64,000 nt of DNA, taken from Halorutilus salinus (GTDB lineage: Archaea > Halobacteriota > Halobacteria > Halobacteriales > Halorutilaceae). Position numbers and translations under genes: made by a program. The stretch spans positions 21,211-85,210 of the forward strand of contig NZ_RKLV01000010.1 in assembly GCF_026242195.1 (NCBI RefSeq), read 5' to 3'. Numbering within the stretch: position 1 is the first letter of the stretch; every line of letters starts with the position of its first letter. Under the pieces are notes generated by a model. It saw only the letters and a list, made by a program, of their open reading frames with translations. It was not told the origin of the DNA and did not search any database. This document shows positions 1 to 7,816 of this stretch, piece by piece.

Positions 1-1
1 G

Positions 2-157
2 GGAGCGGAGGCTGTCGTCGTCGAGGTCACGGGCGACACCGAGAAGGTCGAGGCTATGGAGGACATGCTCCGTGGCTTCGGGATAAAGGAGACGGTGCGT
101 ACGGGACGTATCTCGCTCGCGCGCGGTGAGAAGACCACCGACGAAACGGGTAACTAA
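2..157 (+). CDS. ilvN: Acetolactate synthase small (regulatory) subunit, C-terminal end only
   Basis: The window opens inside this gene; 51 residues remain before a TAA stop. The visible end (ending [10 protein letters not shown]) contains an EVTGD stretch and a [17 protein letters not shown] tail, the usual end of the ACT-domain regulatory subunit that gives acetolactate synthase its valine feedback control. It lies 26 bases before ilvC in the same direction, the usual ilvBNC order, so it is probably the same operon. Identity rests on the tail plus context; the ACT domain itself is outside the window. Confidence 0.85.
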   Translation, partial: GAEAVVVEVTGDTEKVEAMEDMLRGFGIKETVRTGRISLARGEKTTDETGN

Positions 158-183
158 AGACGGAGGAGGTACGAGGGAACAGC

Positions 184-1197
184 ATGACAGAGGACGAGTT
201 CGACATAACGCCGCTGTACGACGAAGACGCAGACCCCTCCTTCATCGAGGACAAGACGGTCGCCGTGATCGGATACGGATCGCAGGGTGAGGCGCAGGCG
301 CGTAACCTACACGACTCAGGCGTCGACGTAGTCGTGGGTCTACGCGAAGGCTCGTCGTCGCGCGATGATGCGCGCGAACACGGTCTCGACGTGGCGAAGA
401 CTCCGAAAGCCGTAAAACGCGCCGACGTCGTCCAGATGCTGGTGCCTGACACCGTACAGCCGGCTGTCTACGACGAGCACGTCAAGCCGAACCTCGACGA
501 GGACGACGCTCTGATGTTCTCGCATGGCTTCAACATACATTACAGCCAGATACGTCCGCCCGAGTACGTCGATGTTCTGATGGTCGCTCCCAAGTCGCCC
601 GGCGACCTCGTCCGCCAGACGTACGAACGCGGCGACGGCGTCCCTGGTCTTCTTGCGGTCGAACAGGATCACACGGGCGACGCACGCGACCTTGGACTTG
701 CGTACGCACACGCGATAGGGTGCACACGTTCGGGCGTCATAGAGACGACGTTCCGCGAGGAGACCGAGACCGACCTGTTCGGCGAGCAGGCGATACTCTG
801 CGGCGGCACGTCCGCGCTCATCAAGGCGTCGTTCGAGACGCTCGTCGACGCGGGATACTCGCCCGAGATGGCGTACTTCGAGTGCGCCAATGAGCTAAAA
901 CTTATAGTCGACCTGATCTTCGAGGGGGGTCTGTCAGGGATGCGCGACAACATAAGCGACACCGCCGAGTACGGCGACCTGACACGTGGACCGCGCGTGA
1001 TCGATGACGATGTCCGCGACAACCTCGACGAGGTTCTTGAGGAGGTTCAGAACGGCGAGTTCGCACGCGAATGGATAAACGAGAACCAAGCGGGGCGTCC
1101 GTCGTACAACCAGCTAAAGGAACGCGACGAGGAGCATCTCATCGAGGACGTTGGGGGAGAGTTGCGCTCGCTCATGACGTCAGTTCAGGAGGACTAA
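184..1197 (+). CDS. ilvC: Ketol-acid reductoisomerase, class I
   Basis: Converts acetolactate or acetohydroxybutyrate to the dihydroxy acid for valine, leucine and isoleucine synthesis. The 337-residue length fits the short class I enzyme. Visible landmarks are the nucleotide-binding GYGSQG at 30-35, a serine-rich loop (SSSR, 57-60) after the second beta strand as in NADPH-using forms, SHGF with His114, and metal ligands in DLFGEQ (Asp197, Glu201) and in the [11 protein letters not shown] stretch (Glu233, Glu237). There is an acidic N-terminal extension of about 20 residues, common in haloarchaea. It sits between ilvN and leuC and is probably co-transcribed with ilvN; 93 bases separate it from leuC. 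Confidence 0.97.
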   Translation: MTEDEFDITPLYDEDADPSFIEDKTVAVIGYGSQGEAQARNLHDSGVDVVVGLREGSSSRDDAREHGLDVAKTPKAVKRADVVQMLVPDTVQPAVYDEHVKPNLDEDDALMFSHGFNIHYSQIRPPEYVDVLMVAPKSPGDLVRQTYERGDGVPGLLAVEQDHTGDARDLGLAYAHAIGCTRSGVIETTFREETETDLFGEQAILCGGTSALIKASFETLVDAGYSPEMAYFECANELKLIVDLIFEGGLSGMRDNISDTAEYGDLTRGPRVIDDDVRDNLDEVLEEVQNGEFAREWINENQAGRPSYNQLKERDEEHLIEDVGGELRSLMTSVQED

Positions 1198-1290
1198 CTG
1201 CTGTTTCGGGGTCGCGTTCTAACGGCGCGACTCGCGTAACAAACTTCTAACGTCTACACGAACTACAGACACAACACACGACAAACAACG

Positions 1291-2688
1291 ATGTCAGAAA
1301 GAACACTGTACGACAAGGTGTGGGACAACCACGCCGTACAGGAGCTACCCAACGGACAGACACAGCTGTTCGTGGGTCTCCATATGATACACGAGGTGAC
1401 GAGTCCGCAGGCTTTCGGTATGCTTGAGGAGCGCGGCTACGATGTCGCATTCCCCGACAGGACGTACGCGACGACCGACCATATCGTACCGACCGAAGAC
1501 CGGTCGCGCCCGCTCGAAGACGAACAGGCTGAGACGATGCTTTCGGCGCTCGAAGGGAACGTCGACGAACACGGCGTCGAGTTCTTTGGTCTCGACTCCG
1601 GAAGACAGGGTATCGTCCATATCGTCGGTCCCGAACTCGGTCTGACACAGCCCGGTATGACGGTTGTCTGCGGCGACTCGCATACGTCGACACACGGCGC
1701 TCTCGGCGCTCTCGGCATGGGTATAGGCACGAGCCAGATACGCGATGTCTTCGCCACGGGATGTATCGCGGCGGACAAACAGGACGTGCGGCGTATCGAG
1801 GTGGACGGTACGCTCGGCGAAGGCGTCTACGCAAAGGATCTCATACTGACCATCATACGCGAGTTGGGCGTCGAGGGCGGCATAGGCTACGTCTACGAGT
1901 ATGCGGGTAGCGCCGTCGAGGATCTCGACATAGAGGGACGCCTCGCGCTCTGTAACATGTCCATCGAAGGCGGTGCGCGCGCGGGATACGTCAACCCCGA
2001 CGAAACGACGTTTGACTATCTCAAGGGGCGCGAGTACGCGCCGTCGGGCGACGACTGGGACGAGGCGGTCGGGTACTGGCGTTCGATACGTTCGGACGAC
2101 GACGCAGTCTACGACGACGTGGTGGAGATAGACGGCGACGGTATAGAGCCGATGGTGACGTGGGGCACTAACCCCGGACAGGTCGTCGGTATCGACGAAG
2201 CCGTGCCCGAACCCGACGAGACGAACGACCCGCGGGCGGCGCGCGAGGCGCAGGAGCATATGAACGTCTCACCCGGCGACACGATGCGAGGTGTGAACGT
2301 TGATGTCGTCTTCCTCGGTTCGTGTACCAACGGACGCCTCTCCGATCTCCGCGAGGCGGCGCGCGTTCTCGAAGGGAGCGAGGTACACGACGGTGTCCGC
2401 GCGCTCGCTGTCCCCGGTTCACAGACCGTACGCGCCAAGGCGGAGGACGAGGGACTCGACGAGGTTTTCGCGGACGGTGGCTTCGAATGGCGCGAACCCG
2501 GATGCTCAATGTGTATAGCGATGAACGGCGACAGTATCGAAGACGGCGAACTCTGTGTCTCGTCTTCGAACCGTAACTACGTCGGAAGACAGGGCGCTGA
2601 GGGCGGTAAGACGGTTCTGTCTTCGCCCGCGACGCTCGCGGCGAGCGCCGTACGTGGCGAGATAACGGATCCAAGGGAGGTGCTCTGA
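1291..2688 (+). CDS. leuC: 3-isopropylmalate dehydratase large subunit
   Basis: Large subunit of isopropylmalate isomerase in leucine synthesis, an aconitase-fold enzyme carrying a 4Fe-4S cluster. The cluster cysteines are visible: SCTNGR (Cys345) and EPGCSMC (Cys405, Cys408). CGDSHTSTHGALGALGMG at 127-144 is the family signature and SSSNRNYVGRQG near the C terminus is the substrate loop. Length 465 is normal for the bacterial-type LeuC. Its TGA stop directly abuts the ATG of leuD, so the two subunits are co-translated. The 93 bases before it could hold an internal promoter, but no clear TATA box was seen. Confidence 0.97.
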   Translation: MSERTLYDKVWDNHAVQELPNGQTQLFVGLHMIHEVTSPQAFGMLEERGYDVAFPDRTYATTDHIVPTEDRSRPLEDEQAETMLSALEGNVDEHGVEFFGLDSGRQGIVHIVGPELGLTQPGMTVVCGDSHTSTHGALGALGMGIGTSQIRDVFATGCIAADKQDVRRIEVDGTLGEGVYAKDLILTIIRELGVEGGIGYVYEYAGSAVEDLDIEGRLALCNMSIEGGARAGYVNPDETTFDYLKGREYAPSGDDWDEAVGYWRSIRSDDDAVYDDVVEIDGDGIEPMVTWGTNPGQVVGIDEAVPEPDETNDPRAAREAQEHMNVSPGDTMRGVNVDVVFLGSCTNGRLSDLREAARVLEGSEVHDGVRALAVPGSQTVRAKAEDEGLDEVFADGGFEWREPGCSMCIAMNGDSIEDGELCVSSSNRNYVGRQGAEGGKTVLSSPATLAASAVRGEITDPREVL

Positions 2689-3303
2689 ATGTCGGAAACG
2701 GACGAGACCGATGAACGCAAAGCCGTTCGACGCGTCGCAGGAACCGGCGTACCCCTCCGAGGCGACGACATCGACACCGATCAGATCGTCCCCGCGCGTT
2801 TCCTCAAGGAGGTCACGTTCGACAACATGGGGAAGTACGCCTTCCACGACGCGCGCAGGGACGATGACGGTGGGATGAACGACCATCCGCTCAACGTCTA
2901 CACGGGTAACGTACTCGTCGTAAACGACAACTTCGGATGCGGTTCGTCGCGCGAGCACGCGCCTCAGGCTCTGATGCGTTGGGGTGTCGAGGCTATCGTC
3001 GGCGAGTCGTTCGCCGAGATCTTCGCCGACAACTGTAAGTCGCTCGGTATACCGACCGTGACGGTCGACGCCGACGGTGTCGAAGAGATACAGACGCGTG
3101 TGGAGGACGAACCCGACACGCCGCTTGAGGTCGATGTCGAAAAGGAACGTGTCGTCGTGGCTGGTGACGAGTACGACGCCCGTATCACGGACGCACAGAA
3201 GGAGGCGCTTGTCGAAGGAATCTGGGACACGACGGCGTTGATGCGTTCGTCGCTCGACAAGGCGAAAGACACCTACGACGACCTACCGTACACGGACTGG
3301 TGA
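2689..3303 (+). CDS. leuD: 3-isopropylmalate dehydratase small subunit
   Basis: Small (swivel-domain) subunit that pairs with LeuC. The signature GDDIDTDQIVPARFL (25-39) and the substrate-binding NFGCGSSREHAPQAL (81-95) are intact, and 204 residues is a usual length. The start abuts the leuC stop with no gap. Its own TGA stop overlaps the GTG start codon of the following YhbY-like gene, so that small gene appears translationally coupled to the leucine operon. A leuB gene, often next in this operon, is not found in the window. Confidence 0.97.
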   Translation: MSETDETDERKAVRRVAGTGVPLRGDDIDTDQIVPARFLKEVTFDNMGKYAFHDARRDDDGGMNDHPLNVYTGNVLVVNDNFGCGSSREHAPQALMRWGVEAIVGESFAEIFADNCKSLGIPTVTVDADGVEEIQTRVEDEPDTPLEVDVEKERVVVAGDEYDARITDAQKEALVEGIWDTTALMRSSLDKAKDTYDDLPYTDW

Positions 3304-3560
3304 AGATGGAAGAGGAAAAAGCACGCAAGAAGGCGCATGAACTCGACGCGACGGTACGCGTAGGCAAGAAAGGTGTCGAGGCGGTCGCTGACGAACTCGC
3401 AGACCAGTTGAGCAACGAAGAACCGAGGAAGGTCAAGTTCCTCCGTTCGTCGCGGGGCGGTACGACGACGGATGAACTCGCGCGCGAACTCGCAGAAGAG
3501 GCGGGCGCGCAACTCGTCGACACGCGCGGACACACGGCGGTCTACGTACGCGATCGTTAG
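3300..3560 (+). CDS. YhbY/CRM-domain RNA-binding protein
   Basis: An 86-residue single CRS1-YhbY (CRM) domain protein. The fold signature is a lysine-rich N-terminal helix, a VRVGKKGV segment, an FLRSSRGG stretch in place of the classic GxxG loop, and a closing beta strand, DTRGHTAVYVRDR. Bacterial YhbY binds pre-ribosomal particles, and a role in ribosome assembly or tRNA/rRNA binding is the likely function here. The GTG start overlaps the leuD stop (GTGA); an in-frame ATG two codons later (3306) is an equally possible start. The stop overlaps by four bases with the convergent DJ-1-like gene. Confidence 0.85.
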   Translation: MKMEEEKARKKAHELDATVRVGKKGVEAVADELADQLSNEEPRKVKFLRSSRGGTTTDELARELAEEAGAQLVDTRGHTAVYVRDR

Positions 3561-4030
3561 AGATCCTTGAGACGCGCACGACGTACCTTTCTGACAACCT
3601 CAGCGCCAAACTCCGCGAGCGCATCGCCGCCCACCGTCGTCAGCATCTTTGCATCGACGACGACGGGTTCGTCGTAGGCGCGTCCGTCCACAGCGCGTAC
3701 CTTCTCCGCTGTATCGCCCCTCGCGGCGACCTGTCTGTCCCCCGCAACACCCGCTTCGACAAGGACTTCGACGCCTTCGCCCACGGCGGTGACGAGCGCG
3801 CCGTCTTCGGTACCATGCCGGACGGTATCCCCGACCCGCGCGCGCTCTTTCTCTCCACGCTCTCCTCCGGTGACGTGTACGAGGTCGTACCCGTCGTCGA
3901 GCGTCGTCTTCGTACCGTCGCCCACGTCGCGCGCCTTGACGACCTCTACGTCCTCCTCACGTAGCCTCTGTGCAACGTAAAGCAGTTCGCGGTCGTTGAA
4001 GCCGTCGGCGGCGACGAACAGAGCGTCCAT
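3557..4030 (-). CDS. Divergent DJ-1/PfpI-superfamily protein without the nucleophile cysteine
   Basis: 157 residues from the ATG at 4030; a GTG at 4048 would add six residues. The beginning (LFVAADGFNDRELLYVAQRL) and the LVHVTGGERGE and LVTAVGEGVEVLVEAGV segments follow the DJ-1/PfpI layout. Where the family normally has an AxCHG nucleophile elbow, this protein has AVGEGV, and there is no cysteine in the whole protein. It therefore cannot be a standard cysteine hydrolase or glyoxalase; a binding or regulatory role is more likely. It converges with YhbY and is divergent from the Nif3-like gene across a 77-base gap. Confidence 0.65.
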   Translation of the reverse strand: MDALFVAADGFNDRELLYVAQRLREEDVEVVKARDVGDGTKTTLDDGYDLVHVTGGERGEKERARVGDTVRHGTEDGALVTAVGEGVEVLVEAGVAGDRQVAARGDTAEKVRAVDGRAYDEPVVVDAKMLTTVGGDALAEFGAEVVRKVRRARLKDL

Positions 4031-4107
4031 ATACGGGATACGTCGCACCGGTGTAAATGCGCTTCCTTAGACGAAGGAAATATGCGGCGGACGTACCAAA
4101 ACCGGAC

Positions 4108-4863
4108 ATGCTCCGACGTATCACCGAACACCTCGACGGTATACTCGGTAACGACGAATGGAACCCCGTAGACGCCGCGACGAACGGTCTTCAGATCGAG
4201 AACTCGGGACGTGTCGACACGGTTGCCTTCGCCGTCGACGCCGCGACACAGACGGTCGAGGAGGCGGTGGAACGCGGCGCGGAGATGATGGTCGTCCACC
4301 ACGGCTTCTTCTGGGGCGGAAAGGACGCGGTCGTCGGACAGGACTACGACCGTTTTAGGCTTCTCATTGAGAACGACATCGCCCTGTACGCCTCTCATCT
4401 TCCTCTCGACGCGCACGACGAGGTCGGAAACAACGTCCTCCTCCTCGACGCTCTCGACGCTGAGCCTGTCGAACGGTTCGCCGACTTCGGTACCGACGAG
4501 GTCGGATACGTAGGCGAACTCGCGTCGCCGGTCGGCTTAGAAAGCTTCACAGACGGCGTCGCCGATGCGGTCGACAGCGAACCCGACGTACTCGACTTCG
4601 GATCCGACGAGATCGAACGCGTCGCGGTCCTGACGGGCGCGGGCGGTGGACACGTCGCCGAAGCGGCGGCGACCGACGCGGATGTCTACATCACGGGCGA
4701 ACCCAAGCACAGGGCGCACCACGATGCGCGCGAGCACAGCCTCAACGTCGTCTTCGCGGGGCACTACCATACGGAGACGTTCGGCGTGCGCGCGCTCCGC
4801 GCTCTCGTAGACGAAGAGTTCAGCGTCGATACGTTCTACATCGACCAACCGACACTCGTTTAG
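4108..4863 (+). CDS. Nif3-like dinuclear metal protein
   Basis: Member of the NIF3/YbgI family (often labelled GTP cyclohydrolase I type 2 homologue). Metal-binding landmarks are MVVHHGFFWGG (His64, His65), YASHLPLDAH (His97, Asp101) and GHYHTETFGVRAL (from Gly218). The ATG at 4108 was chosen because the family starts at the helix MLRRITEHLDG; an upstream in-frame ATG at 4057 would add a basic tail overlapping the likely promoter. At 251 residues it is the single-domain form. The exact biochemical role of the family is unsettled. Its TAG stop touches the stop codon of the convergent DUF21 gene. Confidence 0.85.
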   Translation: MLRRITEHLDGILGNDEWNPVDAATNGLQIENSGRVDTVAFAVDAATQTVEEAVERGAEMMVVHHGFFWGGKDAVVGQDYDRFRLLIENDIALYASHLPLDAHDEVGNNVLLLDALDAEPVERFADFGTDEVGYVGELASPVGLESFTDGVADAVDSEPDVLDFGSDEIERVAVLTGAGGGHVAEAAATDADVYITGEPKHRAHHDAREHSLNVVFAGHYHTETFGVRALRALVDEEFSVDTFYIDQPTLV

Positions 4864-5357
4864 CTACCCCTCGTACGCCTTTTCGACGCCGACGTCGCCT
4901 CCCAAGACGCCGCTCATACGTTCTGTCACGACATCAAAGACAGCCGCGACGGGGTAGAGGAGGACGGAGATAACGACCATCGGACGCGCCGCACGTAGCG
5001 CCCACGACTCGGCGTTTCCGAGACCGTACGACTTGGGATTATTTCGCCTAAGATGAGTATGAGAACGGATGCCGACGTGGTCGCGACGACCGCGGCGGCA
5101 CCACCCGACAGACGTTGCGCCACGAGTAGCGTGACGATGCTCGACACGGCGACGTTGACGACGTTGTTACCGACGAGTATAGTCACGAGAAGCCTATGAG
5201 GGTCGGAACGCAGACGCGCGAGCGCCTCGCTATCCTCTCCGACCCCTACCTTCTCGGACGGAAGCGAGAAGACGGCTATCTCCGTACTCGAAAAGAACGC
5301 GCTAACCCCAAGCAGGACTGTAACCAGAACCACACCGACGCCGACTGTGACTGACAT
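4864..5357 (-). pseudogene. DUF21 (CNNM/CorC-type) membrane protein broken by a single-base frameshift
   Basis: Reading from 5357, the first frame gives an N-terminal DUF21 domain: a hydrophobic start, SAFFSSTEIAVFSLP, a GNNVVNVAVSS segment and ILGEIIP. At a CCC run (plus strand GGG, 5035-5037) the frame is lost. Moving to the next frame restores PKSYGLGNAESWALRAARP, then a further membrane segment and a proper TAG stop at 4864. One extra C in the run would give an intact protein of about 164 residues with no CBS domains. The second half is clearly coding, so this is either a very recent mutation or a base-calling or assembly error. The family transports or regulates divalent cations. Confidence 0.8.
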
Positions 5358-5490
5358 ACAGACATACAGGACGGGTCACACAAAAGCCGAACGGTGACCC
5401 CTCAACGACGGTGTTTTCACGCGGAACCACGTATGTCAGGTAGCCGATGACGACGCTCACCCTCCGACGCGAAAGCGGATGACGAACCCT

Positions 5491-5506
5491 ATGAGTACCG
5501 AGGCTG
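5491..5506 (+). repeat. 16-base repeat, left copy flanking vapBC
   Basis: An ATG-led 16-base sequence (ATGAGTACCGAGGCTG) recurs exactly at 6317-6332, on the other side of the vapBC module. Both copies open a short reading frame beginning MSTEA, and both continue with LTT at the same position using different codons. The rest of 5358-5684 shows no convincing gene apart from the vapB operator and promoter. Confidence 0.7.
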
Positions 5507-5664
5507 TATCCCTGACCACAGATTTGCGAGTGGAACCGGTGTAGGATGTCTCTTCTCTTTGAGGACGGTATCCGTCGGGTTTCCCATGCCTCCTCAGACC
5601 GTGGACATTTTATTGAGCGGACTAAATGTAAAAGAGCTTGACCAGACCAAAAACTCATATCTGC

Positions 5665-5680
5665 GTATACCTAAGTATAC
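5665..5680. promoter_or_regulatory. Probable VapB operator, GTATAC-CTAA-GTATAC
   Basis: Two GTATAC half-sites separated by four bases make a symmetrical element ending four bases before the vapB ATG (5685). Antitoxins of this class bind palindromes over their own promoter, and a site between the promoter and the start of a leaderless transcript would block initiation. The assignment is inferred from symmetry and position. Confidence 0.6.
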
Positions 5681-5684
5681 AGTG

Positions 5685-5906
5685 ATGAGCAAGTCCGTAC
5701 GTATCTCGGAGGAGTTCCACGAGTTCGTGAGGTCGCACAGTCGCGACGATGAGACGATGGAGGAGACGTTGCGTAGACTCATCGGCGAACCCGACCCGGA
5801 GGCGGTCGCAGGTATCCTGTCCTCCGAGACGGCGGAGGGGATGCGCGAGCGTATTGAGGAGAGACGTGACGACGGGAAGCGCGAGTTACGGGAGCGTTTC
5901 GAGTGA
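5685..5906 (+). CDS. vapB: VapB-type antitoxin
   Basis: 73 residues, starting MSKSVRISEEFHEFVRSH, a ribbon-helix-helix-like beginning typical of haloarchaeal VapB proteins, followed by an acidic then basic helical tail (ERIEERRDDGKRELRERFE) that should wrap the toxin. The ATG at 5685 was chosen over an upstream in-frame codon because the domain begins there and the operator-like palindrome lies just before it. The stop overlaps the GTG start of vapC (GTGA), so toxin and antitoxin are translationally coupled. Confidence 0.82.
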   Translation: MSKSVRISEEFHEFVRSHSRDDETMEETLRRLIGEPDPEAVAGILSSETAEGMRERIEERRDDGKRELRERFE

Positions 5907-6295
5907 TACTCGACACGTCGTTTCTGATAGACCTGTTCGACGGCGAACGCGCGGCTTTCGAGAAGGGCGTCGAACTCTCCGAGGTCGGTGTGGTGCAACG
6001 CGTTCCTTCGCCCATTGTCACGGAGATATCCTACGGAGCGGAGTTCGGCGACGAAGAGGAGCGTAGGAATGTGCGTAACGCTCTACGCATGTATCCTGTC
6101 GTGGAACAGGACGAGGAGACGGCACGAAACGCGGGGGAACTGCTCGCGCGCGCTGACCGTAAGTCCGGTGGAGAGAGCGGCATCGGATGGATAGACGCGA
6201 TGATAGCCGCGTTTGGTGAAGGGTACGACGAACCGGTGCTTACGGATAACGTTGAGGACTTCAAGAGGCTCGGCGTTGAAGTTGAGGCCTACTGA
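5903..6295 (+). CDS. vapC: VapC toxin, PIN-domain ribonuclease
   Basis: 130 residues, the normal PIN toxin length. The acidic metal-binding set is present: Asp4 in ILDTSFLID, Glu41 in VTEISYG, Asp98 in GIGWIDAMIA and Asp115 in LTDNVEDF. VapC toxins cut tRNA or rRNA when released from VapB. It uses a GTG start overlapping the vapB stop. The module is flanked by a short duplicated sequence, which may mark its insertion. It is probably functional, since no key residue is missing. Confidence 0.92.
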   Translation: MILDTSFLIDLFDGERAAFEKGVELSEVGVVQRVPSPIVTEISYGAEFGDEEERRNVRNALRMYPVVEQDEETARNAGELLARADRKSGGESGIGWIDAMIAAFGEGYDEPVLTDNVEDFKRLGVEVEAY

Positions 6296-6316
6296 GATAC
6301 AGGGAGCCGAATGGTC

Positions 6317-6332
6317 ATGAGTACCGAGGCTG
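6317..6332 (+). repeat. 16-base repeat, right copy flanking vapBC
   Basis: This is an exact match to 5491-5506. Here the reading frame continues MSTEADRLTT and stops after 32 codons. The similarity fades after about 30 bases. It lies 21 bases after the vapC stop. Confidence 0.7.
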
Positions 6333-6444
6333 ACCGCTTAACCACGGTTCCCGGAACAGACCGGACGGCGTCTTCCACCGACTTCTACCCCTCATCCAAC
6401 CAAAGAGGCTTTTGACCACTGCCTCGTACGAACCCCAAGTAAAG

Positions 6445-6657
6445 ATGACCGAGGAAGACGCCGAGAAATCGGCTTCGTCGCCGATTACGGACAGTCGGCT
6501 GAGGCTGGTGTACGTCGCGGGCATCGCGCTTAACCTGATCGCCTTGTACGGTGCGGTAACGGCGGACGAGTGGCTGTTCGCCGTGACGTTCATGATTATA
6601 CTCATATACATCAGCATCCGTTACTGGATGGTTGCTAGGTCAACTCTCCGAGGCTGA
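6445..6657 (+). CDS. Small two-helix membrane protein
   Basis: 70 residues from the ATG at 6445; a TTG at 6412 is a weaker alternative. A charged N-terminal tail (MTEEDAEKSASS) precedes two hydrophobic segments, VYVAGIALNLIALYGAV at about 22-38 and LFAVTFMIILIYISI at about 43-57, and a short basic end. No family was recognised. It stands alone between vapC and the convergent DUF4396 gene. Confidence 0.6.
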   Translation: MTEEDAEKSASSPITDSRLRLVYVAGIALNLIALYGAVTADEWLFAVTFMIILIYISIRYWMVARSTLRG

Positions 6658-6782
6658 GCGGAAGACGGGACAGGTGTAACGTCCGAGCAAGCTCACCGAG
6701 AAACCCCGTGCGAACCGTCCCTCGGCGCGTGGGTTTCTGAAGCTTCCCCGGACGGAGTCAACAAGGGCGATACCTCCGCGCT

Positions 6783-7493
6783 CTAACCACCACCCATCTC
6801 AGCGGGGTTCTTCATACCTTCCTTGACGCCGAGTCTAACCAGAACGACGTTCACGGGGTAGGCGGCGATGAAGCCCAGCGAGAGCGACAGTGCCAGCGCC
6901 ATCCAGAACAGTATGTCGCCCGTATGCGCATGCGAGGCGAGCAGGAGATCCGCGCCGATAGCGACGACCTCCATGATCGTGATCGAAGGCGTCTCGCTGT
7001 AGAACGCGTCCGCCATCGCCTCCCGGAACCCGACGCCTTCCTGCATCAGCGGTTCTACGGTGAGGCTGTAGCCGAATACGTACGCGAGCCCGAAGGTGAT
7101 CGCCGCGACCCAGCCGACCGCCAACGCGAGAACCCCCTGTGCGAGCGTGATGCCGAAGACTTCGCCCGCTCCACATCCTGAGTAGCAGTGGGCGGTCGAA
7201 CGGACGCCGCGCCGCCAGACAGAGTCGTTGCTAATCTGTGTTCGACCTGCGTACCAGTAGAGGGCGAGTCCGAAGGGTCCGGAGTAGACTGTGACGAGCG
7301 TCCAGACGCCTTTCATGAGCGACGGTAGCGCCCGGTTGCGGTTACGTATGTCCCACACGAGGATGCCGATGGATATACCGACGAGGAGCGCCCACGCTAC
7401 GGCGACCATCGGATCCGACAGTATGGGTCTCAGTACCTCGATAGCCGGTGCGAACACGTCTTCGACGCGGGTAATCAACTGACCACGTATCAT
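6783..7493 (-). CDS. DUF4396 multi-pass membrane protein
   Basis: 236 residues with about five hydrophobic segments. The family signature is a histidine/cysteine-rich turn, AHCYSGCGAGEVFG at about 101-114, and the closing GMKNPAEMGG. DUF4396 proteins are widespread in halophilic archaea and some bacteria; their conserved His/Cys residues suggest metal handling, but no function is established. It is monocistronic and read toward vapBC. The 323 bases upstream contain two strong palindromes that could regulate it or the divergent aminotransferase. Confidence 0.8.
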   Translation of the reverse strand: MIRGQLITRVEDVFAPAIEVLRPILSDPMVAVAWALLVGISIGILVWDIRNRNRALPSLMKGVWTLVTVYSGPFGLALYWYAGRTQISNDSVWRRGVRSTAHCYSGCGAGEVFGITLAQGVLALAVGWVAAITFGLAYVFGYSLTVEPLMQEGVGFREAMADAFYSETPSITIMEVVAIGADLLLASHAHTGDILFWMALALSLSLGFIAAYPVNVVLVRLGVKEGMKNPAEMGGG

Positions 7494-7568
7494 AGATGTA
7501 TGAACCGGTGTTCGTGTTACAGGGGCGGTAGACGTTCGATCGGTTCGAAAGGGTCGTTACCGCATGTT

Positions 7569-7582
7569 AACTAAGCTTAGTT
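7569..7582. promoter_or_regulatory. Perfect 14-base AT-rich palindrome
   Basis: AACTAAGCTTAGTT is a perfect inverted repeat, extended imperfectly on both sides (TTA...TAA). It lies between the divergent DUF4396 and aminotransferase genes and about 75 bases upstream of the DUF4396 start. It may be an operator. Apart from this and the GC palindrome at 7739-7754, nothing gene-like is seen in 7494-7816. Confidence 0.45.
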
Positions 7583-7738
7583 TAATGGACCTTTGGTTAG
7601 AAACCATGCCGAACCGGCTTTGTTCATCCACGACGTTCCGAGCAACCTTTCGGGATGGATTAGGACGACACGGTGGACGCGCCGAAAGCTTCGGTCGCCG
7701 AACTTCTCTGTACGACAGAACCGTGGGCGCGGGCTGTA

Positions 7739-7754
7739 CCCCGGCGCGCCGGGG
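7739..7754. other. Perfect 16-base GC palindrome upstream of the aminotransferase
   Basis: CCCCGGCGCGCCGGGG reads the same on both strands and could fold as a six-base-pair stem with a CGCG loop. It ends 62 bases before the aminotransferase ATG. It could be a protein site or a structured leader. Confidence 0.45.
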
Positions 7755-7816
7755 ACACGACGACGGCACAGGCGGAGCGTGTCTATCAAAACACCCAAAC
7801 CGCGCTGGCGCGACTT

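Noticed and set aside
1345..2259. 304-residue open frame on the minus strand inside leuC
   Set aside because: It is antisense to an intact, conserved leuC; the strong codon pattern of high-GC genes leaves long open frames on the other strand.
4864..5357. Programmed frameshifting in the DUF21 gene
   Set aside because: There is no slippery heptamer beyond a CCC run, and the second frame-broken gene in the window also sits at a C run, which makes a base-calling error more likely.
5302..5658. 118-residue minus-strand frame in the gap before vapB
   Set aside because: It has no domain, overlaps the DUF21 start and the vapB promoter, and has atypical composition.
7673..7816. 48-codon N-terminal extension of the aminotransferase
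   Set aside because: It does not resemble the family start, contains a 16-base GC palindrome and lies in the probable promoter region.
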